From: Spirochaetota bacterium
GTDB lineage: Bacteria; Spirochaetota; UBA4802; JAFGJZ01
NCBI GenBank assembly: GCA_023396615.1
Contig: JAEWVM010000216.1
Location: forward strand, 1 to 13,971
Reading direction: 5' to 3'
DNA: 13,971 bases
The notes under the pieces are model-generated. The model had not been told where the DNA came from. It worked only from the letters and a program-made list of their open reading frames with translations, and ran no database searches. The translations under genes were made by a program, and so were the position numbers. Positions 1 to 7,282 of the stretch are shown piece after piece; positions within the stretch are counted from its first letter, which is position 1, and every line of letters starts with the position of its first letter.

Positions 1-69
1 CTGGCACTGAAAAAACATAATGGATTATTCTCTTTGGATTCAGAAAAAGTGATTTTTATTTCGGCATAA
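1..69 (+). CDS. Possible C-terminal end of an upstream gene (partial)
   Basis: The + strand is open from the left edge to a TAA at 67-69. It would encode 22 residues ending in a beta-strand-like VIFISA. The fragment is too short to assign to a family. An overlapping open frame on the minus strand (1-77) is equally plausible, and only one of the two is likely to be real. No terminator hairpin follows the stop codon. Confidence 0.25.
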   Translation: MALKKHNGLFSLDSEKVIFISA

Positions 70-77
70 TCTTTCAT
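1..77 (-). CDS. Possible N-terminus of a divergent gene (partial)
   Basis: On the minus strand an ATG at 77-75 opens a frame that runs off the left edge after about 25 codons. It begins MKDYAEIKITF, which looks like a natural beta-strand-rich N-terminus, and its codons resemble those of the neighbours. Against it, the ribosome binding site is weak (only GGA a few bases upstream) and no good minus-strand promoter is visible in 78-180. It excludes the + strand reading of the same bases. Function is unknown. Confidence 0.22.
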   Translation of the reverse strand, partial: MKDYAEIKITFSESKENNPLCFFSA

Positions 78-179
78 ATTTAATCCATTCGGCGATTTTT
101 CTCCAGAAACACTGATTTAAAAAAATTGTAAAGCGCAATTTACCCTTCATGCATAGTGCAGTCCGGAAACAGTTTTTTA

Positions 180-208
180 TTGACGCGGTTAGGGTAATAA
201 GTCATAAA
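180..208 (+). promoter_or_regulatory. Candidate sigma-70-type promoter for the M16 pair
   Basis: TTGACG (180-185) and CATAAA (203-208) are separated by 17 bp. The -35 hexamer is good and the -10 is only moderate. A start near 215 would leave a leader of about 11 nt that still contains the GGAGG ribosome binding site (217-221) of the first M16 gene. The preceding 120 bases are AT-rich and hold only short imperfect dyads. Confidence 0.35.
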
Positions 209-225
209 AAACGAGCGGAGGTTCT

Positions 226-1707
226 ATGCGCAAAATTACCATGATCGCGTTTTTAACATTTTTTTCCTTATTGAAAGCAGAGAAGATAAGTCTTCCTGTT
301 GAATCTTTTACTCTATCGAATGGATTAAAGGTTGTTATTGTTAAAAATAATGATGTCGCGGTTGTTTCATGCCGTCTTTACTATTTTGTCGGATCAATGT
401 ATGAGGGGCCGGGTACAAGCGGTCTTTCTCATATGTATGAACATATGATGTTTAAGGGAACAAAAATTCTCGGTACGAAAGACTATAATAAGGAACTTCC
501 GTATATCCGAAAAATGGATTTGATCGCTGAAAATATACAAAAGCTAAAAGATTCGGGTGCAATGGATGATGATGCCCGGATTGTTAAAATGAAAAAAGAA
601 ATCTATTCTTTGCTTTCTGAACAGAGAAAATATATAAAGAAAGACGAAATATGGGAAACTTACCAGAAAAACGGCGGTTCCAAGCTTAACGCCTGGACAA
701 GTGATTATCTCACGGCATATCTGGTCACTTTACCTAAGAATAAGGTTGAACTTTTTTACTGGATAGAATCCGACCGTATGCAGAATCCGGTTCTGCGTGA
801 ATTTTACAGCGAACGCGATGTCGTAGCTGAAGAGCGCCGTATGCGCTATGAAAATCAGCCGATTAATTCCTATTATGAGAATCTACTTGCGCGATTTTAT
901 ACAGTTCATCCGTTTCGAATCCCGACTATCGGTTATATGAGCGATATTCAGTCCTATACACGACCGAAAATGGAAGAACATGTTAGAAGGTATTATACTC
1001 CCGATAATGCGATGATTGTTCTTTCCGGAAACATAGATTCTAAAAAAGCCCGCAAAGATATTGAAAAATACTTCGGCAATATTCCGCGAGCGGTGAAGGC
1101 GAAACAGTCTGTTGTAACCAGAGAGCCTGCGGCTGAAGGAGAGACGCGATACGTCATGAGGGCGGATTCCGAGCCGCGTATTGATATTATGTTTCATATT
1201 CCGCCTTATCCGAATGATGATGTTTTTGCGCTTGATGTTATAGAAGGTATTATGGGCGGAAGAACCGGACGTCTTTACAAGCGTCTCGTTGATTCAGAAA
1301 AATTATGTACAGACGCTGATGTTTCAAACTCATTCAGGATTCACGGAGGATATTTTATTATTTCGGCATCGCTTATTGCCGGTTCTGACCCTGTAACCGT
1401 TGAGAAAATAATTTATGAGGAGATTGATAAAATAAAAACAACACCTCCTTCTGATGAAGAAATGGAGAGAGTTAAAAATTCAATAAGATTCTCTTATCTG
1501 TCCGGGTTAAAATCACTTGAGCGGATTTCTGATCAGATTGCCCGATTCGAAGCAATGGGAGGATGGAGAGGCATGTTTGACTATACTGATAAAATTATTT
1601 CCGTTAAAAAAGAAGATCTCCCCGCTGCTGCAGCAAGATATATGATCAGGGAAAAACAGACTATCGGAATTCTTATCAATGCGAAATCTCAGCAGGAAGG
1701 GAAATAG
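226..1707 (+). CDS. M16 family zinc peptidase, catalytic subunit (exported)
   Basis: Predicted zinc metallopeptidase of the M16 (insulinase/processing peptidase) family, 493 residues. The inverted zinc motif HxxEH is intact (His69, Glu72, His73), and the distal ligand Glu lies in the VVAEERR segment (Glu202/203). The N-terminal domain is followed by the M16 C-terminal domain from about residue 250, with a Gly-rich loop (GGRTGRL, 344-350). The first ~18 residues are hydrophobic after MRK and look like a signal peptide, so the protein probably acts in the periplasm. Residues ~80-148, between the zinc motif and the GGSKLNAWT segment, form a charged, probably helical insert that widens the usual ~76-residue HxxEH-to-Glu spacing. 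The Arg/Tyr substrate-binding pair of the C-terminal domain is absent (Val355/Thr362). GGAGG at 217-221 supports this ATG. The gene lies 3 nt before a second M16 gene, probably its partner subunit. Confidence 0.93.
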   Translation: MRKITMIAFLTFFSLLKAEKISLPVESFTLSNGLKVVIVKNNDVAVVSCRLYYFVGSMYEGPGTSGLSHMYEHMMFKGTKILGTKDYNKELPYIRKMDLIAENIQKLKDSGAMDDDARIVKMKKEIYSLLSEQRKYIKKDEIWETYQKNGGSKLNAWTSDYLTAYLVTLPKNKVELFYWIESDRMQNPVLREFYSERDVVAEERRMRYENQPINSYYENLLARFYTVHPFRIPTIGYMSDIQSYTRPKMEEHVRRYYTPDNAMIVLSGNIDSKKARKDIEKYFGNIPRAVKAKQSVVTREPAAEGETRYVMRADSEPRIDIMFHIPPYPNDDVFALDVIEGIMGGRTGRLYKRLVDSEKLCTDADVSNSFRIHGGYFIISASLIAGSDPVTVEKIIYEEIDKIKTTPPSDEEMERVKNSIRFSYLSGLKSLERISDQIARFEAMGGWRGMFDYTDKIISVKKEDLPAAAARYMIREKQTIGILINAKSQQEGK

Positions 1708-1710
1708 TTT

Positions 1711-3171
1711 ATGAAAAATAAATCAGCTTATTTATTAACTGCCGCAATAGTATTATTCTGCGGTGTTCAGCATGCCGGAGCAAAGAATAAGACTGCTGTG
1801 CATCCATCGCTTTTATCATATGAAAAACTTGATTGGAAAATTCCAGAAGGAAAAGAATCGAGAATCATTCTTAAAAACGGAATAAAGCTTTATATCGCAG
1901 AAGATAAAACACTTCCTCTGGTAAGCATGGGTGTTATTATCAAATCTGGGTCGATTCTTGACCCAAAAGGCAAGGATGGTCTTTCTTCTCTGTTTTCTGT
2001 TCTTATGCGAAGAGGAGGCGTTAGCGGATATTCTCCTGAAAAACTCGATGATCTGCTGGCTCGTTATTCAATAAATATCGGATTTAATTCTGACAATGAT
2101 TCTCTTGTTTTTTCGGCAGATTTTCTATCCGAATATTCTGAAACGGCATTAACTATGATAGAGAAAATGCTGTTTAATCCCTCTTTCGACGAGAAAATTC
2201 TTGTGAAAGAAAAAGCTATTGCTTCGGAATATGTGAAGTACCGCTTTGACAATCCTGAAAGTCTTCTTGAGGCAACTTATACGAAGGCAATGTATTCCGG
2301 CAGCATAATTGCCGGTCTTGCCGATGAAAAATCTATTGCCGCAATTTCTAAAAAAGATTTAATAGATCATCACAGAGCTGTAATTAAAAATGGAAACATG
2401 ATCATCTATGTTTCGGGTAATTTTAATAAAAAAGAAATGACTGAAAGACTCGAAAAAATATTTTCAGCAAATACATATACATCAAATCACGGCATAAGTT
2501 TTCCATCTGTTTCAGTCAATAGTCCGAATAAATGCCTTATTATCGATAAGAAGATATCTCAGTCGTATATCCGTATGGGTCTGCCGTTTATTAAAAGACC
2601 TCATCCGGATTATTATGCGCTGAGTATTGCAGGAATAATTTTGGGCGGGGGAGGTTTTACTTCGCGTCTCGGAAGTGCCGTCAGATCAGATGCCGGTCTG
2701 ACTTACAGTATTTACTCTCATGCAGAATCGAATTATACCTATCCGGGTACATTCTATGTCGATTTCTTTACCAGAAATGAAACATCCGCGAAGGCAGTTT
2801 CATTATGTCTTTATGAAATCAATAAATTTCTCAAAGACGGCATCACTGATGCTGAACTCGAAAGTGCAAAAAATATGCTTATCGAAACTTTACCATCGTA
2901 TTTCCGTTCTCCCGGAGACATTGTGAGTACGTATGCCAGAAGTGATTATAGCGGAAATCCTGATAATCATTATACGTCGTATCCTGAAAAAATAAGAGCT
3001 CTAACTAAAAATGAAGTTATGTCTGCCGCAAAAAAATATATAAAACCTGAAAATTTCATTTATGTAATTGTCGGTGATTCCGCAAAGGTAATGAGCGTCA
3101 GGGAAAGTGATTTTTCCTTTGCCGATTTTGCACCTGTTATAATTAAGCCGGAAGATGCTATGAAGTACTGA
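1711..3171 (+). CDS. M16 family protein, non-catalytic partner subunit (exported)
   Basis: Second M16-fold protein, 486 residues, with an N-terminal hydrophobic segment ending near HAGA (residue ~24) that looks like a signal peptide. The zinc motif is lost: the segment aligned with HMYEH of the preceding protein reads SLFSV (93-97), so neither zinc ligand nor the catalytic Glu is present. In contrast, the C-terminal domain keeps the glycine-rich loop (GGGG, 312-315) and the Arg325/Tyr332 pair in RSDAGLTY, which in heteromeric M16B peptidases belongs to the non-zinc subunit and binds substrate. I infer that it pairs with the upstream protein to form one active protease. AGGAAGGGA lies 5' of the ATG, overlapping the end of the upstream gene. 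No terminator hairpin is seen after the stop. Confidence 0.9.
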   Translation: MKNKSAYLLTAAIVLFCGVQHAGAKNKTAVHPSLLSYEKLDWKIPEGKESRIILKNGIKLYIAEDKTLPLVSMGVIIKSGSILDPKGKDGLSSLFSVLMRRGGVSGYSPEKLDDLLARYSINIGFNSDNDSLVFSADFLSEYSETALTMIEKMLFNPSFDEKILVKEKAIASEYVKYRFDNPESLLEATYTKAMYSGSIIAGLADEKSIAAISKKDLIDHHRAVIKNGNMIIYVSGNFNKKEMTERLEKIFSANTYTSNHGISFPSVSVNSPNKCLIIDKKISQSYIRMGLPFIKRPHPDYYALSIAGIILGGGGFTSRLGSAVRSDAGLTYSIYSHAESNYTYPGTFYVDFFTRNETSAKAVSLCLYEINKFLKDGITDAELESAKNMLIETLPSYFRSPGDIVSTYARSDYSGNPDNHYTSYPEKIRALTKNEVMSAAKKYIKPENFIYVIVGDSAKVMSVRESDFSFADFAPVIIKPEDAMKY

Positions 3172-3203
3172 TTCTTTTTTCGTTCATAAAGTCTTATTTT
3201 GTA

Positions 3204-3231
3204 TTGAATTATTATTTTTTTCGATTATAAT
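3204..3231 (+). promoter_or_regulatory. Strong candidate sigma-70-type promoter for the HD-GYP operon
   Basis: TTGAAT (3204-3209) and a perfect TATAAT (3226-3231) are separated by 16 bp in the gap after the M16 pair. The predicted start is near 3238, inside the left arm of the dyad described next. It is the obvious origin of the transcript carrying HD-GYP through recJ. Confidence 0.6.
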
Positions 3232-3235
3232 GACA

Positions 3236-3265
3236 TTTGCCGGGTACGGAATTCAAGCCGGCAAA
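3236..3265 (+). promoter_or_regulatory. Perfect 8-bp inverted repeat at the start of the HD-GYP leader
   Basis: TTTGCCGG (3236-3243) and CCGGCAAA (3258-3265) are exact reverse complements separated by 14 bases that include GAATTC. It lies directly downstream of the TATAAT box and upstream of the ribosome binding site GGTGG (3276-3280). It could be an operator bound by a dimeric repressor or a 5' leader hairpin. No T run follows, so it is not an intrinsic terminator. Confidence 0.45.
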
Positions 3266-3285
3266 ATGAACTTACGGTGGTTTCG

Positions 3286-4254
3286 TTGAAAAAAATAAAA
3301 GATGATGCCTTTTCAAGTCTGTTTAATTTGTCATCAAATCCGAAATTCATAATGGAAATGAGTTCGGGGAAAATTACTCATATCAACGAATCATTTTCAC
3401 GCAGTTTCGGATATGATGCGAAATCACTGAAGAAACTGAATGAAGATGAATTTTGGGTCGGCGATAATTTTAAGATTAAATGGCAGGAAGAGCTTTCTAA
3501 GAAAGGATCAATTGTTGAGTTTCCGGCATATTTTTATGATTTTTCGGGTGAAATAAGAAGTGTCCTTCTGTATTCAGTTATTTCTAAAAGTGATGATCTT
3601 GATATTATAATTACCGAAGTAGTAGATAATACTGAAAAGGAAAAAATCGCCACAAATCTTCAGTCAACTATTCTAAAACTTAATGACGCTATGGAATCAA
3701 TGATCAGCGTTATAGCTCATACGGTTGAGTTGAAAGATCCATATACCGCAGGACATCAGAGAAGAGTAGCTATTCTTGCTGAGGCTATTGCCAGAAAAAT
3801 GAAAATGCCGCAGAATGTTATTGAAGGAATAAGAATTGCTTCAATAATACATGACATAGGGAAAATCGCCATTCCGGTTGAAATTCTTTCTAAACCAGGA
3901 AAACTTTCACCTATGGAATTTGAACTGATTAAAACACATTCTGTTGCAGGCTATAATATTTTGAAAGATATTGAATTTGAATGGCCGCTTGCCGAGATGG
4001 TATATCAGCATCATGAGCGCATTGACGGATCGGGATATCCGAGAGGACTTAAAGGTGATGAGATAATCATCGAGGCGAAAATAATTTCAATTGCCGACGT
4101 TATTGAGGCGATTTCTTTTCACCGACCGTACAGACCTTCACTCGGAACAGGAGTTGCCATACGCGAGCTGAACGAAAAGTCCGGTATATTTTATGATAAG
4201 GAAATAGTAAAAATTTCTGTTGATATTCTGGCAGAGGGTATTGATCTTAGCTAA
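3286..4254 (+). CDS. PAS-HD-GYP domain protein, probable c-di-GMP phosphodiesterase
   Basis: Predicted cytosolic signalling enzyme that hydrolyses cyclic di-GMP, 322 residues. Residues ~12-117 resemble a PAS sensor (MEMSSGKITHINESFSRSFGYD). A short helical linker follows, then the HD-GYP domain (~135-320). The metal motif HDIGK (189-193) and the signature DGSGYPRGLKGD (247-258, GYP at 250-252) are intact, as is the HRPYRPSLG segment (279-287), so it is probably active. There are no membrane segments. I prefer the TTG at 3286 because GGTGG (3276-3280) stands 5 nt before it. An in-frame GTG at 3277 would add three residues but lacks a well-placed ribosome binding site. It is the first gene of the operon, and its stop is separated by one base from the next ATG (TAATATG), suggesting coupled translation with the phosphatase. 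Confidence 0.9.
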   Translation: MKKIKDDAFSSLFNLSSNPKFIMEMSSGKITHINESFSRSFGYDAKSLKKLNEDEFWVGDNFKIKWQEELSKKGSIVEFPAYFYDFSGEIRSVLLYSVISKSDDLDIIITEVVDNTEKEKIATNLQSTILKLNDAMESMISVIAHTVELKDPYTAGHQRRVAILAEAIARKMKMPQNVIEGIRIASIIHDIGKIAIPVEILSKPGKLSPMEFELIKTHSVAGYNILKDIEFEWPLAEMVYQHHERIDGSGYPRGLKGDEIIIEAKIISIADVIEAISFHRPYRPSLGTGVAIRELNEKSGIFYDKEIVKISVDILAEGIDLS

Positions 4255-4255
4255 T

Positions 4256-5470
4256 ATGAGAAAAACTTCGCTTTTTGAAATACTTGAATCGATTTCTTTG
4301 TTCGCAAATTTCAGCAGGGATGAAATAGCCGAATTGATACCTCTTCTGGTAGAAAGAAAATTCTCCAAAGGCAGCCGCGTTATCAACAGGGGAGAAACCG
4401 GCGATTCGATGTTCGTTATAAAAGACGGAGAAGTCACTATCTGGTCGGATAATAATACGAATCTAGGGAATCTTCCGGCGGGGTCTTTTTTCGGAGAACT
4501 TGCCCTGATTGACCGTCTTCCGCGTTCTGCTACTGTAGAATGCGTAGAAGAATCGGTTGTGTATGAGCTTTCCAAGAACGCATTTGATCCGTTGATTGCC
4601 GCAAATATCAGCATATCGAATAAGTTTTATTCAAATTGTCTTCATGAAACTTTCAAACGCTTCAGGAATATCGTCACAAATTTTACATTTTCGCAGTCAA
4701 ACCTGCGCGAAAAAACTGCTGCGCTTGATGAAATATCCAAAGATCTTCAGCATGCTGCAAGAATGCAGAGACTTTTCATCGGAACTGATTTTCTTGATTC
4801 TTCTGAATCTTTGCCCGGAGGAATAAGACGTAGTTATCTATATAAACCGTGCATAGAAGTCGGCGGAGATTTTATTAACGTAAGAAAGATTAATGATTCT
4901 CTCGTATCATTTCTGATTGCGGACGTTTCGGGGCATGGCGTTAGTGCTGCGATGATAACCGGAGTCTTGAAAAGCGCGTTTACGATTTATTCCGAAAGTT
5001 TTTCCGATAAGCCGGCGCTTCTGATTAAAACACTCAACAGACATCTTTCTTTGATGGTAAACAGCTATTTCGCTACATGTTTTTATGCTGTGGTTGACGT
5101 TAAGAACAGGCTCATTACCATGGCGAAAGCGGGGCATCCGTATCCGCTTTTCTGGCGGAAAAACAAGGGAATATTTGAAAAAATAGATGTAAAAGGTGTC
5201 GCTCTCGGTATAGTTGATGATGCTGAATACGGTGAATTTGTAATTGATTACAGCCCGGGCGATAAACTGCTTTTTTTTACTGACGGTATAATTGAGCAGA
5301 CAAATGCAGAGCGTAAGATGTACGGAGAAAATCTGCTTACACAGTCTTTTATAAATCATATGGATAAAACATCCCATGACATTTTAGAAAATCTTTTTGC
5401 TGATATGTCCGAATATTCGGACAATAAACCTATTGATGATGATATAACCCTGCTTATGTGCGAGTTTTAA
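4256..5470 (+). CDS. Cyclic nucleotide-binding domain fused to SpoIIE-type PP2C phosphatase
   Basis: Two-domain signalling protein of 404 residues. Residues ~5-120 form a CRP-like cyclic nucleotide-binding domain with a good phosphate-binding cassette: FGELALIDRLPRSATV (79-94), with Glu81 and Arg90 as expected for ribose and phosphate contacts. A helical linker (~140-172) leads to a SpoIIE/RsbU-type PP2C domain (~190-404). All expected metal-binding acids are present: Asp205 in GGDF, Asp223 in ADVSGHG, Asp343 in FTDG, and the Asp394-396 cluster before ITLL. It should dephosphorylate Ser/Thr-phosphorylated proteins, typically STAS anti-anti-sigma factors, under cyclic-nucleotide control. The ATG overlaps the upstream stop context (TAATATG). 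In-frame TTG codons at 4220 and 4241 are alternative starts inside the HD-GYP gene but are less convincing. The stop is directly followed by the queA ATG. Confidence 0.9.
   Translation: MRKTSLFEILESISLFANFSRDEIAELIPLLVERKFSKGSRVINRGETGDSMFVIKDGEVTIWSDNNTNLGNLPAGSFFGELALIDRLPRSATVECVEESVVYELSKNAFDPLIAANISISNKFYSNCLHETFKRFRNIVTNFTFSQSNLREKTAALDEISKDLQHAARMQRLFIGTDFLDSSESLPGGIRRSYLYKPCIEVGGDFINVRKINDSLVSFLIADVSGHGVSAAMITGVLKSAFTIYSESFSDKPALLIKTLNRHLSLMVNSYFATCFYAVVDVKNRLITMAKAGHPYPLFWRKNKGIFEKIDVKGVALGIVDDAEYGEFVIDYSPGDKLLFFTDGIIEQTNAERKMYGENLLTQSFINHMDKTSHDILENLFADMSEYSDNKPIDDDITLLMCEF
5406..5423. promoter_or_regulatory. Perfect 18-bp palindrome near the 3' end of the phosphatase gene
   Basis: TGTCCGAATATTCGGACA is its own exact reverse complement. 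It spans the in-frame codons for Ser-Glu-Tyr-Ser-Asp and ends 47 bases before the queA ATG. It may be a protein-binding site or simply a codon coincidence. No promoter hexamers are evident beside it. Confidence 0.3.
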
Positions 5471-6499
5471 ATGAATCTTAATGATTTTGATTTTGACCTT
5501 CCTGAAAGACTGATTGCCCAGAAGCCCCTTCCTGACCGTTCTTCCTCTAAGCTTCTTGTGATGTCTCGGAAAAATGGCGTATTGAAACATGATACCTTTT
5601 CTAATATTGATTCATATTTGAGAAGCGGTGATCTTTTGATTTTTAATGATGCAAAAGTTATTAATGCAAGACTCTATTTCATCCGCGAAAGCGGAGCCAG
5701 GGTCGAGTTCGTTCTTTCTTTCAGGCTTAGTGATAAAATATGGTATGCAATATCAAACCGGACAAAAAAGCTTAATCAGGGTGAAATTCTAGTATCTGAA
5801 AAAGATTCATCAGTATCCATTACTGTGCGCGGCCGCAGCGGTGACTATGTTGAAATAGAAACATCCGTTTCTTTTGATGAAGATATTTTAAGCACAATAG
5901 GGGAAGTTCCTCTTCCGCCGTATATCCGCAGGGATGCAGAAAATTCCGATATGGAAAGATATCAGACCGTATATGCAAAAGAAGCCGGAGCAGTTGCGGC
6001 TCCGACAGCAGGGCTTCATTTTACAAAAGATTTAATTCAAAAAATTGATGATAAGGGTGCGGAATGTGCCTATCTGACTCTGTTTGTATCGTGGGGAACT
6101 TTTTCCCCGGTCAGGCATGAAGATCTTTCATTGCATAAGATGCATTCTGAAAAATATTTTTTAAGTGAATCTGTAGCTTCAAAAATAAACTCTGCGAGAA
6201 AAGACGGCAGAAGAGTAATCGCTGTCGGAACTACTTCACTTCGTGTTCTTGAATCGACTTTTAAAGATAGTGAAAATGTGCCGGGTGAGGGTGTAACGGA
6301 AATATTTATTCACCCTCCCTATGAAGTAAGATCGGCAGACTGTCTGATTACGAATTTTCATACGCCGAAATCTACTCTGTTGATGCTGGTATCAGCGTTT
6401 GCCGGATATGAAAATATCATGAACGCATACCGTATCGCCGTAGAAAATAATTACCGTTTTTTTTCTTACGGTGATTCAATGTTTATCGGAGATTTATGA
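5471..6499 (+). CDS. queA: tRNA preQ1(34) S-adenosylmethionine ribosyltransferase-isomerase
   Basis: QueA transfers and isomerises the ribose of S-adenosylmethionine onto the 7-aminomethyl-7-deazaguanine (preQ1) at tRNA wobble position 34, giving epoxyqueuosine. It acts in the cytosol late in queuosine synthesis. The protein has 342 residues, the usual family length. Hallmarks include LPERLIAQKPLPDRSSSKLL near the N-terminus, the GEVPLPPYI segment, VAAPTAGLHFT in the middle, and TNFHTPKSTLLMLVSAFAG near the C-terminus. The ATG directly abuts the upstream TAA (TTTTAAATG) without a strong ribosome binding site, so translation is probably coupled to the phosphatase gene. The stop overlaps the next start (ATGA). 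No other queuosine gene is present in the window. Confidence 0.97.
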   Translation: MNLNDFDFDLPERLIAQKPLPDRSSSKLLVMSRKNGVLKHDTFSNIDSYLRSGDLLIFNDAKVINARLYFIRESGARVEFVLSFRLSDKIWYAISNRTKKLNQGEILVSEKDSSVSITVRGRSGDYVEIETSVSFDEDILSTIGEVPLPPYIRRDAENSDMERYQTVYAKEAGAVAAPTAGLHFTKDLIQKIDDKGAECAYLTLFVSWGTFSPVRHEDLSLHKMHSEKYFLSESVASKINSARKDGRRVIAVGTTSLRVLESTFKDSENVPGEGVTEIFIHPPYEVRSADCLITNFHTPKSTLLMLVSAFAGYENIMNAYRIAVENNYRFFSYGDSMFIGDL

Positions 6500-7272
6500 A
6501 GATATCCGTTTTTTATGAAAAGCTTGTTGAAATATTTCATCCGGAGATTCAGGAAGACTGGGATAATTCTGGAAAACAGCTCTTTTTCGGTGATGAAGAA
6601 CTTGCAGGGATTATGACTTCTCTTGACTTTTCGGCTTCAGTACTTGATCAGGCCGTAGCTAATTCTGCAAATTTAATAGTTACTCATCATCCGTTTTTTT
6701 TTGAAACGGTAAAATCATTTGATTATTCAGAATCTCTTCAGAGTGCTTTTCTAAAAGCTGCTGTGAAACGGATTTCAATTGTTTCTTTTCACACATGTGC
6801 GGATAAATTATACCTCAAAGAACTTGCAGAATCAGCATTCGGAAAAATCTGTACGGTTTACGATGATGAATATTATGCTTTTTCTGATTTTTCCGGAATG
6901 ACGCTTTCGGAGCTGATTGAATGCATTAAAAAAAATTTGGGTATAGAAAGGCTTTCCTATTGCGGAATGGAATCTATGCAGTTGAATAGAGCCGCATTTT
7001 TAAACGGGTCAGGCGGTTCGGAAGCTGAAAAAATTTTAAAAAAAAGCGAAATAAACGGAATAAATTGCGTTATAACTGGTGATGTCACTTTTCATAAGGC
7101 TCATTTCGCCGAAGCTAACGGATTTGCGATAATTGACGCAACTCATTTCGCTACCGAGAAAAAGATTACCGACCTTATGAAACGCGATATTCGCGACTGC
7201 TTGACAAATAATGCTCTTTCTGGTGTTAAGGTAGTAAGTGCTGTTGAGCGCAGTCCTTTGAAAATATGCTGA
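6496..7272 (+). CDS. NIF3/DUF34 family dinuclear metal-binding protein
   Basis: Member of the conserved NIF3 (DUF34, YbgI) family, 258 residues. Databases often label the family GTP cyclohydrolase I type 2, but its cellular role is not settled. Expected metal ligands are all visible: the His64-His65 pair in VTHHPFF, the FHTCAD segment (His99, Asp103), and DATHFATE near the C-terminus (His217, Glu221). WDNSG (22-26) near the N-terminus is also typical. It is the short form lacking the ~100-residue PII-like insertion seen in longer homologues. The start overlaps the queA stop by four bases (ATGA), and GGAGAT just upstream provides a ribosome binding site. The operon context of housekeeping genes gives no specific hint of substrate. 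Confidence 0.9.
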   Translation: MKISVFYEKLVEIFHPEIQEDWDNSGKQLFFGDEELAGIMTSLDFSASVLDQAVANSANLIVTHHPFFFETVKSFDYSESLQSAFLKAAVKRISIVSFHTCADKLYLKELAESAFGKICTVYDDEYYAFSDFSGMTLSELIECIKKNLGIERLSYCGMESMQLNRAAFLNGSGGSEAEKILKKSEINGINCVITGDVTFHKAHFAEANGFAIIDATHFATEKKITDLMKRDIRDCLTNNALSGVKVVSAVERSPLKIC

Positions 7273-7282
7273 CGGGGGAACC

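Noticed and set aside
2294..2315. CCGGCA/TGCCGG inverted repeat in the second M16 gene
   Set aside because: Only six base pairs, inside a coding region, without a T run; compatible with chance.
4138..4614. 158-codon minus-strand open frame across the HD-GYP/phosphatase junction
   Set aside because: It lies antisense to two strongly supported genes with intact motifs and its translation has no recognisable domain.
4907..5377. 156-codon minus-strand open frame
   Set aside because: It is antisense to the PP2C catalytic domain; the translation is Cys/His/Arg-rich and unlike a real protein of this genome.
6528..6539. 12-bp palindrome TGAAATATTTCA in the NIF3 gene
   Set aside because: Several 12-bp palindromes are expected by chance in AT-rich DNA of this length, and it is in coding sequence away from a start.
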